Both the position numbers and the translations under genes were made by a program. From positions 496,001 to 560,000 of the forward strand of contig NZ_CP072793.1 of NCBI RefSeq assembly GCF_017901175.1: 64,000 nt of DNA, read 5' to 3'. The first letter of the stretch is position 1; each line of letters opens with the position of its first letter. The notes beneath the pieces were generated by a model that made no database searches, was not told the DNA's origin, and worked only from the letters and a program-made list of their open reading frames with translations. Shown here piece after piece: positions 42,843-53,283 of this stretch. The stretch comes from Thiothrix unzii (GTDB lineage: Bacteria > Pseudomonadota > Gammaproteobacteria > Thiotrichales > Thiotrichaceae).

Positions 42843-43829
42843 TTTCAGGCTCAGTTGCACTGCCAGCGCAATGGCTTCGTACAAGCTTCCGGTTTCGACC
42901 TGACCCGTTCCCGCCAAATCCAAAGCCGTCCCGTGATCGACGGAGGTACGGATAATCGGCAATCCCAGCGTAATATTAATGCCTTTCCCAAAGCTGGCGT
43001 GTTTCAATACGGGTAAGCCTTGATCGTGATACATCGCCAACACCGCATCCGCCCCTTGCAAATGACGCTGGGTAAATAAAGTATCTGCCGGTAACGGGCC
43101 ACGTAAATCCATGCCTTGCTGTTGCAATGCCTGTACCACCGGAATGATCGTGTCTAACTCTTCCGTGCCTAAATGCCCGCCTTCACCCGCATGAGGATTC
43201 AAGCCGCACACCAAAATTCGCGGATGCGCAATCGCGAATTTATGCTGCAAATCGTGATGCAAAATCGTCAATACTTGGGTTAGGGATTCACGGGTAATTT
43301 GTGAGCTTACCTGTGCTAATGGCACATGCGTGGTGGCGAGTGCCACCCGTAGGTTATGGCTGGCTAACATCATTACGGGCAACGGCGCGTGGGTTAATTC
43401 CGCCAAAAATTCCGTGTGTCCGGTGAATGGAATACCCGCGTCATTGATAACCCCCTTGTGTAACGGCGCAGTTACTATGCTGGCAAATTCACCGTTCAAA
43501 CAGCCTTCCACCGCACGTCGCAAGGTAGCTAACACGTAGGGTGCATTGGCTGGATTTAACACTCCGGCTTCAACGGGTACGGCGGTGGGTATGGGTAATA
43601 CCCAGCATTCACCCGGCGGACACGCGCTTGTCAGCGTCGTCGGCGAATATTCACGTAAGCGCACGCTAATCCCTAATGCATCCGCCCGTGTTTGCAACAC
43701 CACAGGATCAGCAATTACCACCAAATCGACTTCCGCCCATTGCTGTTGTTGCAGCAGTAACAGAATAATGTCAGGGCCAATACCCGCAGGCTCCCCCGCT
43801 GTTAGCGCAATCCGTAAACGTGTTGTCAT
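42840..43829 (-). CDS. pdxA: 4-hydroxythreonine-4-phosphate dehydrogenase
   Basis: A 329-residue enzyme of pyridoxal phosphate synthesis. [10 protein letters not shown] opens the protein; metal-binding histidines are in [23 protein letters not shown] and [14 protein letters not shown] 43829 lies 5 bp after the surA stop; an in-frame TTG at 43838 is less likely. The lptD-surA-pdxA order is the widespread gammaproteobacterial arrangement; rsmA, which often follows, is absent here. Confidence 0.97.
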   Translation of the reverse strand: MTTRLRIALTAGEPAGIGPDIILLLLQQQQWAEVDLVVIADPVVLQTRADALGISVRLREYSPTTLTSACPPGECWVLPIPTAVPVEAGVLNPANAPYVLATLRRAVEGCLNGEFASIVTAPLHKGVINDAGIPFTGHTEFLAELTHAPLPVMMLASHNLRVALATTHVPLAQVSSQITRESLTQVLTILHHDLQHKFAIAHPRILVCGLNPHAGEGGHLGTEELDTIIPVVQALQQQGMDLRGPLPADTLFTQRHLQGADAVLAMYHDQGLPVLKHASFGKGINITLGLPIIRTSVDHGTALDLAGTGQVETGSLYEAIALAVQLSLK

Positions 43830-43834
43830 AATGC

Positions 43835-44971
43835 TCAATGTAGTTGCAGGTTGTTATCGCTGGGAATGCGATATTCAATAAAAGCTTTGCTGCGTAAACC
43901 TTGCAGCCATGCTTGGTATTGCTCTTCCGCTTTGCGTTCGGCGAGGAAATCTCCCGCTTTATCGCGCAGGCTATCCACCGTTTGATCCACAGGTTGACGG
44001 GCTAATACTTGTAAAATATGCCAACCAAAGCTGGTTTTAAACGGCTGGCTCAGGGTGTTTGGCGGTGTTTGCGCCATGACCTGCTCAAACTCAGGAACGG
44101 TTTTACCGGGTGTAACCCAACCCAAATCACCACCTTTGGCGGCACTACCGGGATCATCTGAATGGGCTTTTGCCAATTGCGCAAAGCTGCCTCCTTGCAT
44201 CGCTTGCTGATACAAATCATCAATTTTTTGCTTGGCTAAGGTCTCATCGCGGGTAGTGGTGCTGACCAAAATATGGCGCGTGCGGATATTTTCCGTCATC
44301 TTGCGCTTTCCACCTTCGCGCTCCAGCAGCTTTAAGAGATGGAAACCACTGTCGTCACGAATAACTTCGGAAATATCACCGGTTTTCAATAACGCCAGTG
44401 CGCGAATAAAACTCGCAGGCAAGTTTGCCGCCGCTTGCCAGCCTAAATCGCCGCCTTGTTTTGCTGCGTGCGAGTCGGAGGTGGTTTTTGCCAGTTGCGC
44501 AAAATCTTCACCGGCTAGCAGTCGGTGGCGCACTTGCTCTGCGCGTTCACGAGTCTGGTTGGCTTGATCAGCAGAAACACCCGCAGGTGTTGCCAATAAG
44601 ATGTGCTGTAAATGGTAGCTTTCACCCTTAGTAACAGTATCGCTTTGACTGGCAATCAGTTCGGCAACTTCTTGATCACTGACTTTAACCGAATTTTTGA
44701 GCATTTGAGCGCGTAATGCGGTAATAACCGTTTGCGGATCACCTTCTGGAATGCCCTTGTCTTTAGCTTGTTGAAGTTGTAAGTGTTCCAGCACTAACTC
44801 GTCTACCGCTTGACGTAAGCTCAGTTGACGGGCATTCATGCGTTGCTGTGCTTCGCTCATTAACACCGAATCGTCATTGACGACGGCGGCAATTCGGTCG
44901 ATAGCGACATCTTCTGCTGCTTGCACTAACGGTGTAATCGCCAGCACTAACAGCAGCCATACTTTATTCAT
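43835..44971 (-). CDS. surA: Periplasmic chaperone/peptidyl-prolyl isomerase SurA
   Basis: A 378-residue protein with signal peptide ([18 protein letters not shown]), an N-terminal chaperone domain, and two parvulin domains (about 120-215 and 230-330; [12 protein letters not shown] and [13 protein letters not shown] are their ends). It guides outer-membrane proteins such as LptD to the Bam complex. ATG 44971 overlaps the lptD end by 8 bp and is preferred over the upstream start at 45016 because it begins the signal peptide. Confidence 0.96.
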   Translation of the reverse strand: MNKVWLLLVLAITPLVQAAEDVAIDRIAAVVNDDSVLMSEAQQRMNARQLSLRQAVDELVLEHLQLQQAKDKGIPEGDPQTVITALRAQMLKNSVKVSDQEVAELIASQSDTVTKGESYHLQHILLATPAGVSADQANQTRERAEQVRHRLLAGEDFAQLAKTTSDSHAAKQGGDLGWQAAANLPASFIRALALLKTGDISEVIRDDSGFHLLKLLEREGGKRKMTENIRTRHILVSTTTRDETLAKQKIDDLYQQAMQGGSFAQLAKAHSDDPGSAAKGGDLGWVTPGKTVPEFEQVMAQTPPNTLSQPFKTSFGWHILQVLARQPVDQTVDSLRDKAGDFLAERKAEEQYQAWLQGLRSKAFIEYRIPSDNNLQLH

Positions 44972-47144
44972 AGCCGTAAACGCGGTCTTGCAATAGGTCA
45001 CGAGTGCCACTACCAAAATTCCCCAAGCCTTTTAATTCAAATTCAATGAATACGGCATTATCACGGGTTTTATTGTCAGGAAGAAGGTAATTACGACCAG
45101 CGACACGGGTTTTCCAGCAGCAGCTTTCGTATTCCGCACCGACTACTGATTCCAGATTGCGGTTATTGAGTAAGTCGTATTCCACGCCGCCGATGGCTTT
45201 CCAATTTTCTTTTACCGGAGCAACGAAGGATAGACGACCTGCTTCAAATTCGTCTTTACGCTTGGTGTAACCGACGTTAACAATGCGCTTTTTATCGTCC
45301 TTGTAACGTAAATCCACTTGGTTGGCGGTGAGCTTTTTAGTGTCACTGTCCCAAAACGTGGTGCTGCTGAGATTGGTGCGTGGGTTAAGTTGCCCGCCGG
45401 TTTCAAATACGATCTCGGAGCGTTTGCCTGTCTGTGCGGTTTGACCTGGTAAGGTCACTTTGCGCTCATCAAAGTGGTAGATTTGTCCGACGCTGGCTCG
45501 CAGCACTTCGCGACCGCTTTTTTGATCTTGAAAACGGGTGGTGACGGACGCTGACAGGCGATTGGCATCTTCAATGCGGTCTTTCCCGGTAAAACGATTT
45601 TCGCTAAACAATTGCCCGTAGCTAAAGGTGTTTTCGGAAGAGTCAAACACCGGAATATTGCTTTGATCTTTGTACGGCGTTTGGGTGTAATACAAGCGCG
45701 GTTCCAGCGTTTGTAAATACTTGCCTTGTTTGACATCGCGTTCAAAAAACAATCCAGCATCTACGGTGGCGGTTGGTAAGGTGCGACTCACACGGGTTTT
45801 GTTGGCATCGTCTAAGGTGTATTCGCTATGGCGCAGGCTTACGGAAGGTTTGATGTAAGCGGCATCGTTCGCGAAGTTTTTGCTGACAGTCGTTTTTAGG
45901 TCTAAGCGTGAACCGTTAGTTGCGGTTTTACTGCCTGAAAACTTGGTGTATTCGGTCGTGACCAGCATGTCTAGACCCTTGCTGTTTTCTAGGGGACGGT
46001 AATTTAGCAGCAATTGTGGTAAACGCGAGTGTGGTTTGATGCCGCCGTCAAGGACTTGGTAATCCTGGGTCATCGCAGAAAATGTCCACTTGTCACCGCT
46101 GGTTTTGTAAGTTAATCGTCGTTCAAGTTTGACTTCACTGGTTGCTTGCAACGAGTTACCTAAGTCAACGAAATATTGATCGTCGGAAACGCCTTCTGCT
46201 TTCAATGAGACACTGGAGCGTTCGTCGATCTGGGTATTGTGTTTCAGGTCGTAGTAATAACGATTGCTAACCGTGCCGATTTTGTCATTGGGCAGCAGGG
46301 TGTATTTCACTTCGCCTTGGTGCTTTTCCGTCAAATAGCGAAACTCTGTCCCCAACTGCAAACCCCGCTTGCTCAATACAGTGGGCGTGAGCGTCATGTC
46401 GTAGTTTGGAGCGAGATTAAAGTAATAGGGGATGCCCGCTTGTATTCCGGTTTTTTCTGAGGAACCAATCACAGGGAACAAAAAGCCTGATTTACGCTTG
46501 TCGGTTAACGGGAAAGAAATGTAGGGCAAATACAGAATGGGCACTTTACGTATCTTGAGGGTGACATTAGTTGCTGTGCCCTGTTCTTGCTCGTGGTAAA
46601 GGCGAATATTCGGCGAGTTCAAGCTCCATGCCGCATTTCCGGGTGGGCAGGTGGTGTACGATGCTTGCTCAAGTCGGGTCAATTGCTGGCTTTCGCGTAC
46701 AATGCGTTTGCTGGAACCACGACCTTCTGTTACCGGTAAACGGTAGTCAGCATTTTGCAACTCGCCTTTGTCTTGGTTTAAATTGTAATTAAAATCAGTG
46801 CTCTTGGCCTTTAGGGTCGGTGTGCTAAAGGTAACATTGCCTTTGCCGGTCACTTGCGAACTGCTTTGTTCGTAAGTCGCATTGTCTGCCCGCATTTTTT
46901 TATCTTGTTGGGAAATTTGCACATCACCGGACATTTCCGACACACCTTGCTCGCGGAACAGCGCGGTATTGGCTTCAATGTGTACGGCTTGCGGCGGCAA
47001 ATCGGCAGGACGCTCAATATTATCAGTCGGATAAGGTGGTATCGGGCACGACATCCATTGCGTTTGGGCAAGAGCAACCGTTGGACTGACGGACAATCCT
47101 AAAGCGGCAATACAGGTTAGGGTTTTATGCAGTGAGCTTGCCAT
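44964..47144 (-). CDS. lptD: LPS-assembly protein LptD
   Basis: A 726-residue outer-membrane protein that inserts lipopolysaccharide with LptE. A signal peptide precedes an OstA-like jellyroll (EANTALFREQGVSEMSGDVQ) and a long C-terminal beta-barrel. Four cysteines stand in the E. coli arrangement: one after the signal (WMSCPIPP), one in the linker (SYTTCPPG) and an adjacent pair near the end (ESCCWKTR). ATG 47144 is used; an in-frame TTG at 47153 would add KR to the signal peptide. Overlaps surA. Confidence 0.97.
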   Translation of the reverse strand: MASSLHKTLTCIAALGLSVSPTVALAQTQWMSCPIPPYPTDNIERPADLPPQAVHIEANTALFREQGVSEMSGDVQISQQDKKMRADNATYEQSSSQVTGKGNVTFSTPTLKAKSTDFNYNLNQDKGELQNADYRLPVTEGRGSSKRIVRESQQLTRLEQASYTTCPPGNAAWSLNSPNIRLYHEQEQGTATNVTLKIRKVPILYLPYISFPLTDKRKSGFLFPVIGSSEKTGIQAGIPYYFNLAPNYDMTLTPTVLSKRGLQLGTEFRYLTEKHQGEVKYTLLPNDKIGTVSNRYYYDLKHNTQIDERSSVSLKAEGVSDDQYFVDLGNSLQATSEVKLERRLTYKTSGDKWTFSAMTQDYQVLDGGIKPHSRLPQLLLNYRPLENSKGLDMLVTTEYTKFSGSKTATNGSRLDLKTTVSKNFANDAAYIKPSVSLRHSEYTLDDANKTRVSRTLPTATVDAGLFFERDVKQGKYLQTLEPRLYYTQTPYKDQSNIPVFDSSENTFSYGQLFSENRFTGKDRIEDANRLSASVTTRFQDQKSGREVLRASVGQIYHFDERKVTLPGQTAQTGKRSEIVFETGGQLNPRTNLSSTTFWDSDTKKLTANQVDLRYKDDKKRIVNVGYTKRKDEFEAGRLSFVAPVKENWKAIGGVEYDLLNNRNLESVVGAEYESCCWKTRVAGRNYLLPDNKTRDNAVFIEFELKGLGNFGSGTRDLLQDRVYGYE

Positions 47145-47408
47145 GCGCTTCAATGTGGTATTTTAAAGCGTGTTAACATCGCACACTCTGCCAGTAGACT
47201 CAATCGAAAATCGCCAAAAGTGCTACTTATGCGAGTGAATTCACCAAGTATCGTGATATGCTACGCCCAGCGAGGGACACCACGTCTGCCATCTACGGTA
47301 GGGGGTGACATTTTATTTGAAACGGTTACAGTCTGCGGTGTAACCTATGGTGCTGTTGGGTGATTTATCCAAGTTTTATTTGTTCATAGATAAAATTTAC
47401 GAATCAAC

Positions 47409-47437
47409 TTGATTTGTATAAAACTTATTCAGATAAT
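47409..47437 (+). promoter_or_regulatory. Sigma-70-type promoter of the AT-hook protein gene
   Basis: TTGATT (47409-47414) and GATAAT (47432-47437) with 17-bp spacing; transcription would begin near 47444, about 50 bp before the start codon. Confidence 0.65.
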
Positions 47438-47462
47438 GTACGTGAGTGGAGTGTTATCAGGT

Positions 47463-47482
47463 ATCAAATAACGGTATTTGAT
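47463..47482 (+). promoter_or_regulatory. Perfect palindrome immediately upstream of the ribosome site
   Basis: ATCAAATA and TATTTGAT (8-bp arms, loop ACGG). It is AT-rich, lies downstream of the predicted transcription start and ends 1 bp before GAGGGA. It could be an operator, possibly for the AT-hook protein itself, or an mRNA hairpin that masks the ribosome site. Confidence 0.6.
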
Positions 47483-47493
47483 TGAGGGAAAAA

Positions 47494-47958
47494 ATGATGA
47501 TGGCTGAATATTCGGATGAAATAGCAGAGCGGCAAACGGCAATCAAGGATGAGGCTGAACAGAAACATGCAGGTCAAACGAAAATGCAATTAGAAACTAC
47601 CAAAAAGCGTGGGCGGGGTCGTCCAAAAGGTGCAACTTCCAGTACGTTATCCGACGTGCGTGCGCAAGCTGCTGAAGAAAAACGCAAAATCAGGGAAGAG
47701 TTAAGTAACAAAGTGGAGCAATTGCGCGGCCAATTAGAGGAAATGGAAGCGCGAGCACGTGAAGAAATTCGTGAGTTGCAAGAAGCACTACGTATCAGCG
47801 AGCAACGCGAAAACTTTTTCCGCGCTGCGTTAGAGGAACGCTTACACGTTGTCGCCGAGCATATTCACAAAAGCTTGACCGATTGGGCAACCGCCGAATT
47901 GGAAGAGGGGCAAATTACCCAGCGTAAGCGCGGTCGCCCTCGCAAGACTTTTAAATAG
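47494..47958 (+). CDS. AT-hook/coiled-coil nucleoid-type protein
   Basis: A 154-residue highly charged protein. Two AT-hook-like motifs, KKRGRGRPKG (residues 37-46) and KRGRPRK (145-151), flank a long heptad-rich coiled coil (about 55-118: EEKRKIREELSNKVEQLRGQ onward). AT hooks bind the minor groove of AT-rich DNA; the coiled coil suggests a dimer with hooks at both ends, able to bridge DNA. Not homologous in any obvious way to H-NS or HU. Three consecutive ATGs (47494, 47497, 47500) follow GAGGGA; the first gives a 5-nt spacing. Function is inferred. Confidence 0.72.
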   Translation: MMMAEYSDEIAERQTAIKDEAEQKHAGQTKMQLETTKKRGRGRPKGATSSTLSDVRAQAAEEKRKIREELSNKVEQLRGQLEEMEARAREEIRELQEALRISEQRENFFRAALEERLHVVAEHIHKSLTDWATAELEEGQITQRKRGRPRKTFK

Positions 47959-47964
47959 TGGGTT

Positions 47965-49128
<1,164 letters not shown>

Positions 49129-49476
49129 TTAGTTTTGAAAAAGCTCGCGGTAAGCATCCGGTGAAAAGCCCACCACATGACGCGTTCCCGTATCAAGCAG
49201 CGGACGTTTAATGATCGACGGCAATTCTTCCATCACCACTAACGCAATCGCTTCATCCATGTTTTCGCGGGTTTCTTCTGGCAGTTTGCGCCAAGTCGTG
49301 CCTTTGCGGTTGACTAGCGTTTCCCAGCCAAATTCTGCTACCCATGCACGTAACCATACCGGATTTACGCCATCCTTACGAAAATCGTGGAAGGTGTATT
49401 CAATGCCGCGTTCGCCCAGCCAAGCACGGGCTTTTTTCACGGTGTCGCAGTTGGGGATGCCGTACATAATCGTCAT
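49129..49476 (-). CDS. yffB: ArsC/Spx-family protein YffB
   Basis: A 115-residue thioredoxin-fold protein. Cys10 in YGIPNCDTVKKARAWL is the single active-site-like cysteine; IKRPLLD is the family's substrate-side motif. Related to arsenate reductase but known members do not reduce arsenate efficiently. ATG 49476 overlaps the stop of the S24-like gene (ATGA). The yffB-dapE pair is conserved. Confidence 0.92.
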   Translation of the reverse strand: MTIMYGIPNCDTVKKARAWLGERGIEYTFHDFRKDGVNPVWLRAWVAEFGWETLVNRKGTTWRKLPEETRENMDEAIALVVMEELPSIIKRPLLDTGTRHVVGFSPDAYRELFQN

Positions 49477-49895
49477 TTGTCGTACCACTTGTGGTAAGTG
49501 CGGCGTTTACCGTTCGGTGGTCGGTAACTGCCCGCCGAACGTTGGGTAATCACGCCTTCGATGCGGTTCATGCCGCTGATTTCGATGGCTTCGTAGTCGT
49601 CATTGAGGGCAACGAGGATGTATTTGCCTTCGACAATACGCAACTGGCGGAAAATGTATTCGTCTTTGTCGTCAATCGCGAACACATACGCGCCATCCCG
49701 CACGATGCCGGTCGGGTCGATCACGATCACGCAACCTTTGGCGAATTCTGGTTCCATGCTGTCGTCGATGACTTGCATGGCGTAGGGTTCGTTTTCGGAA
49801 CAATTCCCCTCGGAACTCATGTTGTGTTTGAAATCTTGCCCGGTGGCAGTCAAGTTTTGCTTGAAGGTTTCAACGCTGATGCGGGTTTCGGACAT
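49473..49895 (-). CDS. S24/LexA-like peptidase-fold protein without the DNA-binding domain
   Basis: A 140-residue protein with the LexA/UmuD-type C-terminal fold. IDDSMEPEFAKG gives Ser46; VIVIDPTGIVRDGAYVFAIDD follows the family pattern. At the place of the catalytic Lys (VKRL in LexA) the sequence is IFRQL with Arg83, so self-cleavage may be lost. No helix-turn-helix and no Ala-Gly cleavage site are visible. No prophage genes surround it; it sits between cysG and yffB with a 4-bp overlap downstream. Role unknown. Confidence 0.78.
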   Translation of the reverse strand: MSETRISVETFKQNLTATGQDFKHNMSSEGNCSENEPYAMQVIDDSMEPEFAKGCVIVIDPTGIVRDGAYVFAIDDKDEYIFRQLRIVEGKYILVALNDDYEAIEISGMNRIEGVITQRSAGSYRPPNGKRRTYHKWYDK

Positions 49896-49898
49896 GGC

Positions 49899-51338
49899 TT
49901 ATACCTCTACAGGGGCAACAGGGTGATCGAGGCTGAATTCGCTGGCAATCACGTGGCGTTGCGGTTCGTACCAATGCAATTTGCTATGCAACTGCACCAC
50001 TTCGCCGACGATGGTGAGGGTGGGGGCGCGAACCCCGCTGTCTTTCACCAATTGCGGCAAGGTGGCAATCGTGCCGATGTGAACACGTTGGTTGCGGGTT
50101 GTGCCTTGCTCGACCAATGCCGCAGGCGTATCGCCGGAACGCCCGAAGGCTTGCAATTGCTGGCTGATCACTTCAATGCCAGTTAAACCCATGTAGAACA
50201 CCACGGTTTGATTCGGTTGTGACAATTGCGCCCAATTCAGGTCGATGCTGCCGTCTTTCAAATGCCCGGTGGCAAAGGTGCAGGATTGCGCGTAATCGCG
50301 ATGGGTCAGCGGAATCCCCGCGTAAGACGAACAGCCGGATGCGGCGGTAATGCCGGGAACAACTTGGAACGGTACGCCATTTTCCGCCAGCGTTTCGATT
50401 TCTTCGCCGCCGCGCCCGAAAATGAACGGATCGCCGCCTTTCAGACGCAACACGCGCTTGCCTTGCTTGGCGAGTTTTACCAGCAAGTCGTTGATTTGGT
50501 CTTGCGGTACGGCGTGGCTGGCTTTTTCTTTACCGACGTAAATGCGTTCGGCGCGTTGGTTTGCCATGTCCAGAATCGACTTGGAGACGAGGCGGTCGTA
50601 CACCATTACATCGGCTTGCTGCATTAGGCGTAAGGCTTTGAAGGTCAGCAAATCCGGGTCGCCGGGGCCTGCGCCGACCAAATACACTTCGCCCATCGTT
50701 TGTCCGTTGGGGTAGCTTGCCAGCATTTCATCCAGCAAACGCCGCGCATCCTCGACGTGACCTGCGTACACCAGTTCGGCAAAGGGGCCTTTCAGGGCTT
50801 GTTCCCAGAAGGTTTTGCGCTGTGCTTCGGGCAGGTGTTTTTTCACAATGTCGCGGTATTCTTCGGTGATACCGGCGAGTTCGCCGCATTGGGGCGGAAT
50901 CATGGTTTCCAGCTTCATGCGCAATTGCCGAGCCAACACGGGGGACGCTCCGCCGGTGGAAATGGCAATAGTGACGGGCGAGCGGTCAACGACAGAGGGG
51001 ATAATGAAATTGCCAACCGAGGCATCATCGACCACATTCACCGGCATATTCCGCGCATCGGCAAGGCTGGCAATATGCGCATTGACGCTAGGGTTATTGG
51101 TGGCAGCAATGACGAGGAATTGCCCATCAATGTCGCTATCAACAAACGGACGTGCATGGTACTGGACGTTTTGTCCGCTAGTGATAATGCCCATTTCCGT
51201 GGTGATGTCGGGGGCAATTAACGTGACGACAGCTCCCGCTTTGAGCAGGCTATCCACTTTGCGTTCGGCTACTTTGCCACCGCCAACCACGAGGCACTGA
51301 CGGTTATGCAGGTCGAGAAAAACGGGAAAACGATCCAT
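49899..51338 (-). CDS. cysG: Siroheme synthase (trifunctional CysG)
   Basis: A 479-residue fusion: an N-terminal precorrin-2 dehydrogenase/ferrochelatase (NAD site CLVVGGGKVAERKV, residues 15-28; ISTGGASPVLARQLR) and a C-terminal uroporphyrinogen-III methyltransferase from about 217 (VYLVGAGPGDPDLLTFKAL; RLKGGDPFIFGRGGEE). Sirohaem is the prosthetic group of DsrAB, so this gene supports the dsr operon 28 kb away. It is the fourth gene of a minus-strand set beginning with the DsrS-like gene, which strengthens that link. Confidence 0.97.
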   Translation of the reverse strand: MDRFPVFLDLHNRQCLVVGGGKVAERKVDSLLKAGAVVTLIAPDITTEMGIITSGQNVQYHARPFVDSDIDGQFLVIAATNNPSVNAHIASLADARNMPVNVVDDASVGNFIIPSVVDRSPVTIAISTGGASPVLARQLRMKLETMIPPQCGELAGITEEYRDIVKKHLPEAQRKTFWEQALKGPFAELVYAGHVEDARRLLDEMLASYPNGQTMGEVYLVGAGPGDPDLLTFKALRLMQQADVMVYDRLVSKSILDMANQRAERIYVGKEKASHAVPQDQINDLLVKLAKQGKRVLRLKGGDPFIFGRGGEEIETLAENGVPFQVVPGITAASGCSSYAGIPLTHRDYAQSCTFATGHLKDGSIDLNWAQLSQPNQTVVFYMGLTGIEVISQQLQAFGRSGDTPAALVEQGTTRNQRVHIGTIATLPQLVKDSGVRAPTLTIVGEVVQLHSKLHWYEPQRHVIASEFSLDHPVAPVEV

Positions 51339-51361
51339 TTGTCACCTAAAACTGGGTATGT

Positions 51362-51814
51362 TTATTTGCCACGTTTGGGGCGGCTTTCGTAGTGGACGAC
51401 ACCTTTGATGAGTTCGCCATACGGGAAATCGGCAATGTTAGCGTATTTTGACAGCGCAATGTTGACCAATTCGTAGATGTCTTGCGTGGTTTTTGCCGCT
51501 GTTTGCTCAGGAAAAAGGTGCTGTTGCAGGGCTAATGTGCCACCTGCTTGCACTTTGAGTTCCTTATTGTGTGGCAATGGGCCATCAATCAGGGTTTCAC
51601 GCAGCGCAAAGCGGGATTTTTCACGCAATGTCTCCAAAAAGACTGTGCAATTGGCGAGACTCGCCTCTGACAGGCAGCCGACAGCTTCGCGGGTTGCCAG
51701 CAGGAAACGCTCGTGACGGCTGCAATCGCAACGGCGATTATTTAATGCCTTCTCGAATACGCAGCGGTTGGCGTTAACTTCGCGGTAAACACTGCGGTAT
51801 TGGTCTTCATCCAT
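51362..51814 (-). CDS. Conserved hypothetical protein with N-terminal cysteine cluster, 150 aa
   Basis: A 150-residue soluble protein. Five cysteines are in the first 56 residues: Cys18, Cys29, Cys31, Cys47 and Cys56 (NRCVFEKALNNRRCDCSRHE, then GCLSE and NCTVF), an arrangement that could bind a metal or Fe-S cluster. HNKELKVQAGGTLAL follows, and the last 50 residues are helical. No named family recognised. It lies between the 78-aa gene (7 bp) and cysG (23 bp), probably in one operon with the DsrS-like gene. Confidence 0.72.
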   Translation of the reverse strand: MDEDQYRSVYREVNANRCVFEKALNNRRCDCSRHERFLLATREAVGCLSEASLANCTVFLETLREKSRFALRETLIDGPLPHNKELKVQAGGTLALQQHLFPEQTAAKTTQDIYELVNIALSKYANIADFPYGELIKGVVHYESRPKRGK

Positions 51815-51821
51815 GCGCTGC

Positions 51822-52058
51822 TTACTTTTCCCATTCCATCAGGATGGGTTTTTCGCGGGTTTCGTGCAGGTTTTCTTCGGCTTCGAGTTGGCTGGCAGCG
51901 AAGACGATTTTGACGATGGCTTTGTCGCCCGGTTCTTGCTTGGCTCGCAAGTCACGCGCCAGTTCACGCGCGTCTTTGTAAACTTCACAGGCTTGCTGCA
52001 TGTCCAGATTTTTGATCATCGGGTTGGGTTGGGTGATTGTGAACACGTAGTAGGGCAT
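51822..52058 (-). CDS. Conserved hypothetical protein, 78 aa
   Basis: A 78-residue protein with beta-alpha-beta pattern: YYVFTITQ, the helix DMQQACEVYKDARELARDL, and AIVKIVFAAS followed by a charged helix LEAEENLHETREK. One Cys (residue 24). No named family recognised. It begins 8 bp after the DsrS-like stop and is followed 7 bp later by the Cys-rich gene. Confidence 0.7.
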   Translation of the reverse strand: MPYYVFTITQPNPMIKNLDMQQACEVYKDARELARDLRAKQEPGDKAIVKIVFAASQLEAEENLHETREKPILMEWEK

Positions 52059-52066
52059 GGGTGTAC

Positions 52067-53188
52067 CTATTTGAGTAAAAGGGTGGTTTGCGCCAACAAG
52101 GGGTTGATCAAGGGTTCGAGGCGTTTGCGCATCACTGAACCGACCGAATCGTTGCCGCCAAAATACGGAATGAGGGAGTCTTCCCCCATTTGCGCCAATA
52201 TTAACATAGCCTTAAATAGGGGCAATGTATCGGGATTCAAGGTGTCACGCACGGCTTTTGCGTCGGCAGGGCTATCATCATCCGTGTGGCAGAATTGTTC
52301 AGCGCGTTGCAGGGCGGTATTCAGGTCGCGTACTCCGCGCGATTCCGGTAAAGGTAGCGGGAAGCGTTTGTCGATGGCGATGAACAAGGAAATGACGACT
52401 TCTTGATCGACGGGCTTTTCGAGTGCGAGTTGCAGGGCGCGTAACCAGTTTTGCCCTGCGCTATCTAGGGTTTGGCTGAGGGCTTGGGCGTAGGGGTTGT
52501 TTGCGTCGAGTTGCGTTGCCAGTTGTGCGATGAGGTTAGCGTGGTGGCGGTGCGGCTTGGTGGGCAAGGGAATGTACGTGGGGTCAGCGTGCAGGAAACC
52601 GATGTAGAACGGGTTTTTGCGTTTGGCGCGTTCCCACAGTTTGCTGCGTTCGGCGGGGGTAATGAGTTCACCTTGCAGGCAGAGGCGCACGGTGTCTACT
52701 ACGTCGAGTTGGATTTCCTCGAAGGGCAGGAATTCGAGCAGGTAAGCGGTGAGTTCTTTGCCAAGTTCGCCCGCGACAACTTCGGGATTTTCTAGGAGGC
52801 AGCGGGCGTTGGTGGCACTGGGGCTTGCCCACCAAGCGCGTTTTGCGATGTCGTGGCTTAAACCGGGGGTGTAGACGACGGCGGCGACGGCTTCGGGTTC
52901 GCCGAGGAGCAGCATTTGGTCGAGGTTATTGCGGGCGTGACCCATGCGCGTCCAGCGTTTCAGGAAGATCGGGTAGCCGCCGGGTGAGCCGGTGACTTTC
53001 ATGGAGAGTAATTCGCGTACCCAGCGCAGGTATTGCTCGTCACGCGCGGTGGGATTAAGGCGCACTTTCGCTTCGCCCCGATCGGTCAGGGCGTGGACGG
53101 TCATGGTGGACTCGTTGATGCGCACGGCTTGCAGCGGTTGGGCAAGCAGGACGTTGAGCCGCAGGTTGTCTTCGTTGGAAAGCTGCAA
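52067..53188 (-). CDS. dsrS: DsrS-like sulfur-oxidation protein
   Basis: A 373-residue cytosolic, mostly helical protein. The N-terminal part (LRLNVLLAQPLQAVRI; VRLNPTARDEQYLRWVREL; GSPGGYPIFLKRWTRMG) looks like DsrS, the last gene of the A. vinosum dsr cluster, whose molecular job is unclear. TTG at 53188 is the start: no ATG lies near and homologues begin at this point. Upstream GGGAAATAGGT is a weak ribosome site. Here it is 20 kb from dsrP and next to cysG. Identification is from recall of family sequence, not alignment. Confidence 0.68.
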   Translation of the reverse strand: MQLSNEDNLRLNVLLAQPLQAVRINESTMTVHALTDRGEAKVRLNPTARDEQYLRWVRELLSMKVTGSPGGYPIFLKRWTRMGHARNNLDQMLLLGEPEAVAAVVYTPGLSHDIAKRAWWASPSATNARCLLENPEVVAGELGKELTAYLLEFLPFEEIQLDVVDTVRLCLQGELITPAERSKLWERAKRKNPFYIGFLHADPTYIPLPTKPHRHHANLIAQLATQLDANNPYAQALSQTLDSAGQNWLRALQLALEKPVDQEVVISLFIAIDKRFPLPLPESRGVRDLNTALQRAEQFCHTDDDSPADAKAVRDTLNPDTLPLFKAMLILAQMGEDSLIPYFGGNDSVGSVMRKRLEPLINPLLAQTTLLLK

Positions 53189-53283
53189 GGGGCGTGTACC
53201 TATTTCCCAGATAATGACTCAAGATTATCGGGGGTAGGGCGGTACGATGCCAATAACCCTGTTGTGGTAGTTAGCCGTTGCCT

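Larger units (their letters stand above)
47145..47493. other. Divergent intergenic region lptD / AT-hook gene
   Basis: 349 bp without a credible ORF. It contains the lptD upstream side, a GC-rich middle (47270-47310) and an AT-rich stretch with a good plus-strand promoter and a palindrome, listed separately. Confidence 0.6.

Noticed and set aside
47482-47493. TTG start for the AT-hook protein
   Set aside because: The TTG lies inside the palindrome and ribosome-site region; the ATG cluster at 47494-47502 has proper spacing from GAGGGA.
49473-49895. Prophage remnant around the S24-like gene
   Set aside because: Neighbours are metabolic genes (cysG, yffB, dapE); no integrase, attachment site or phage gene was seen.
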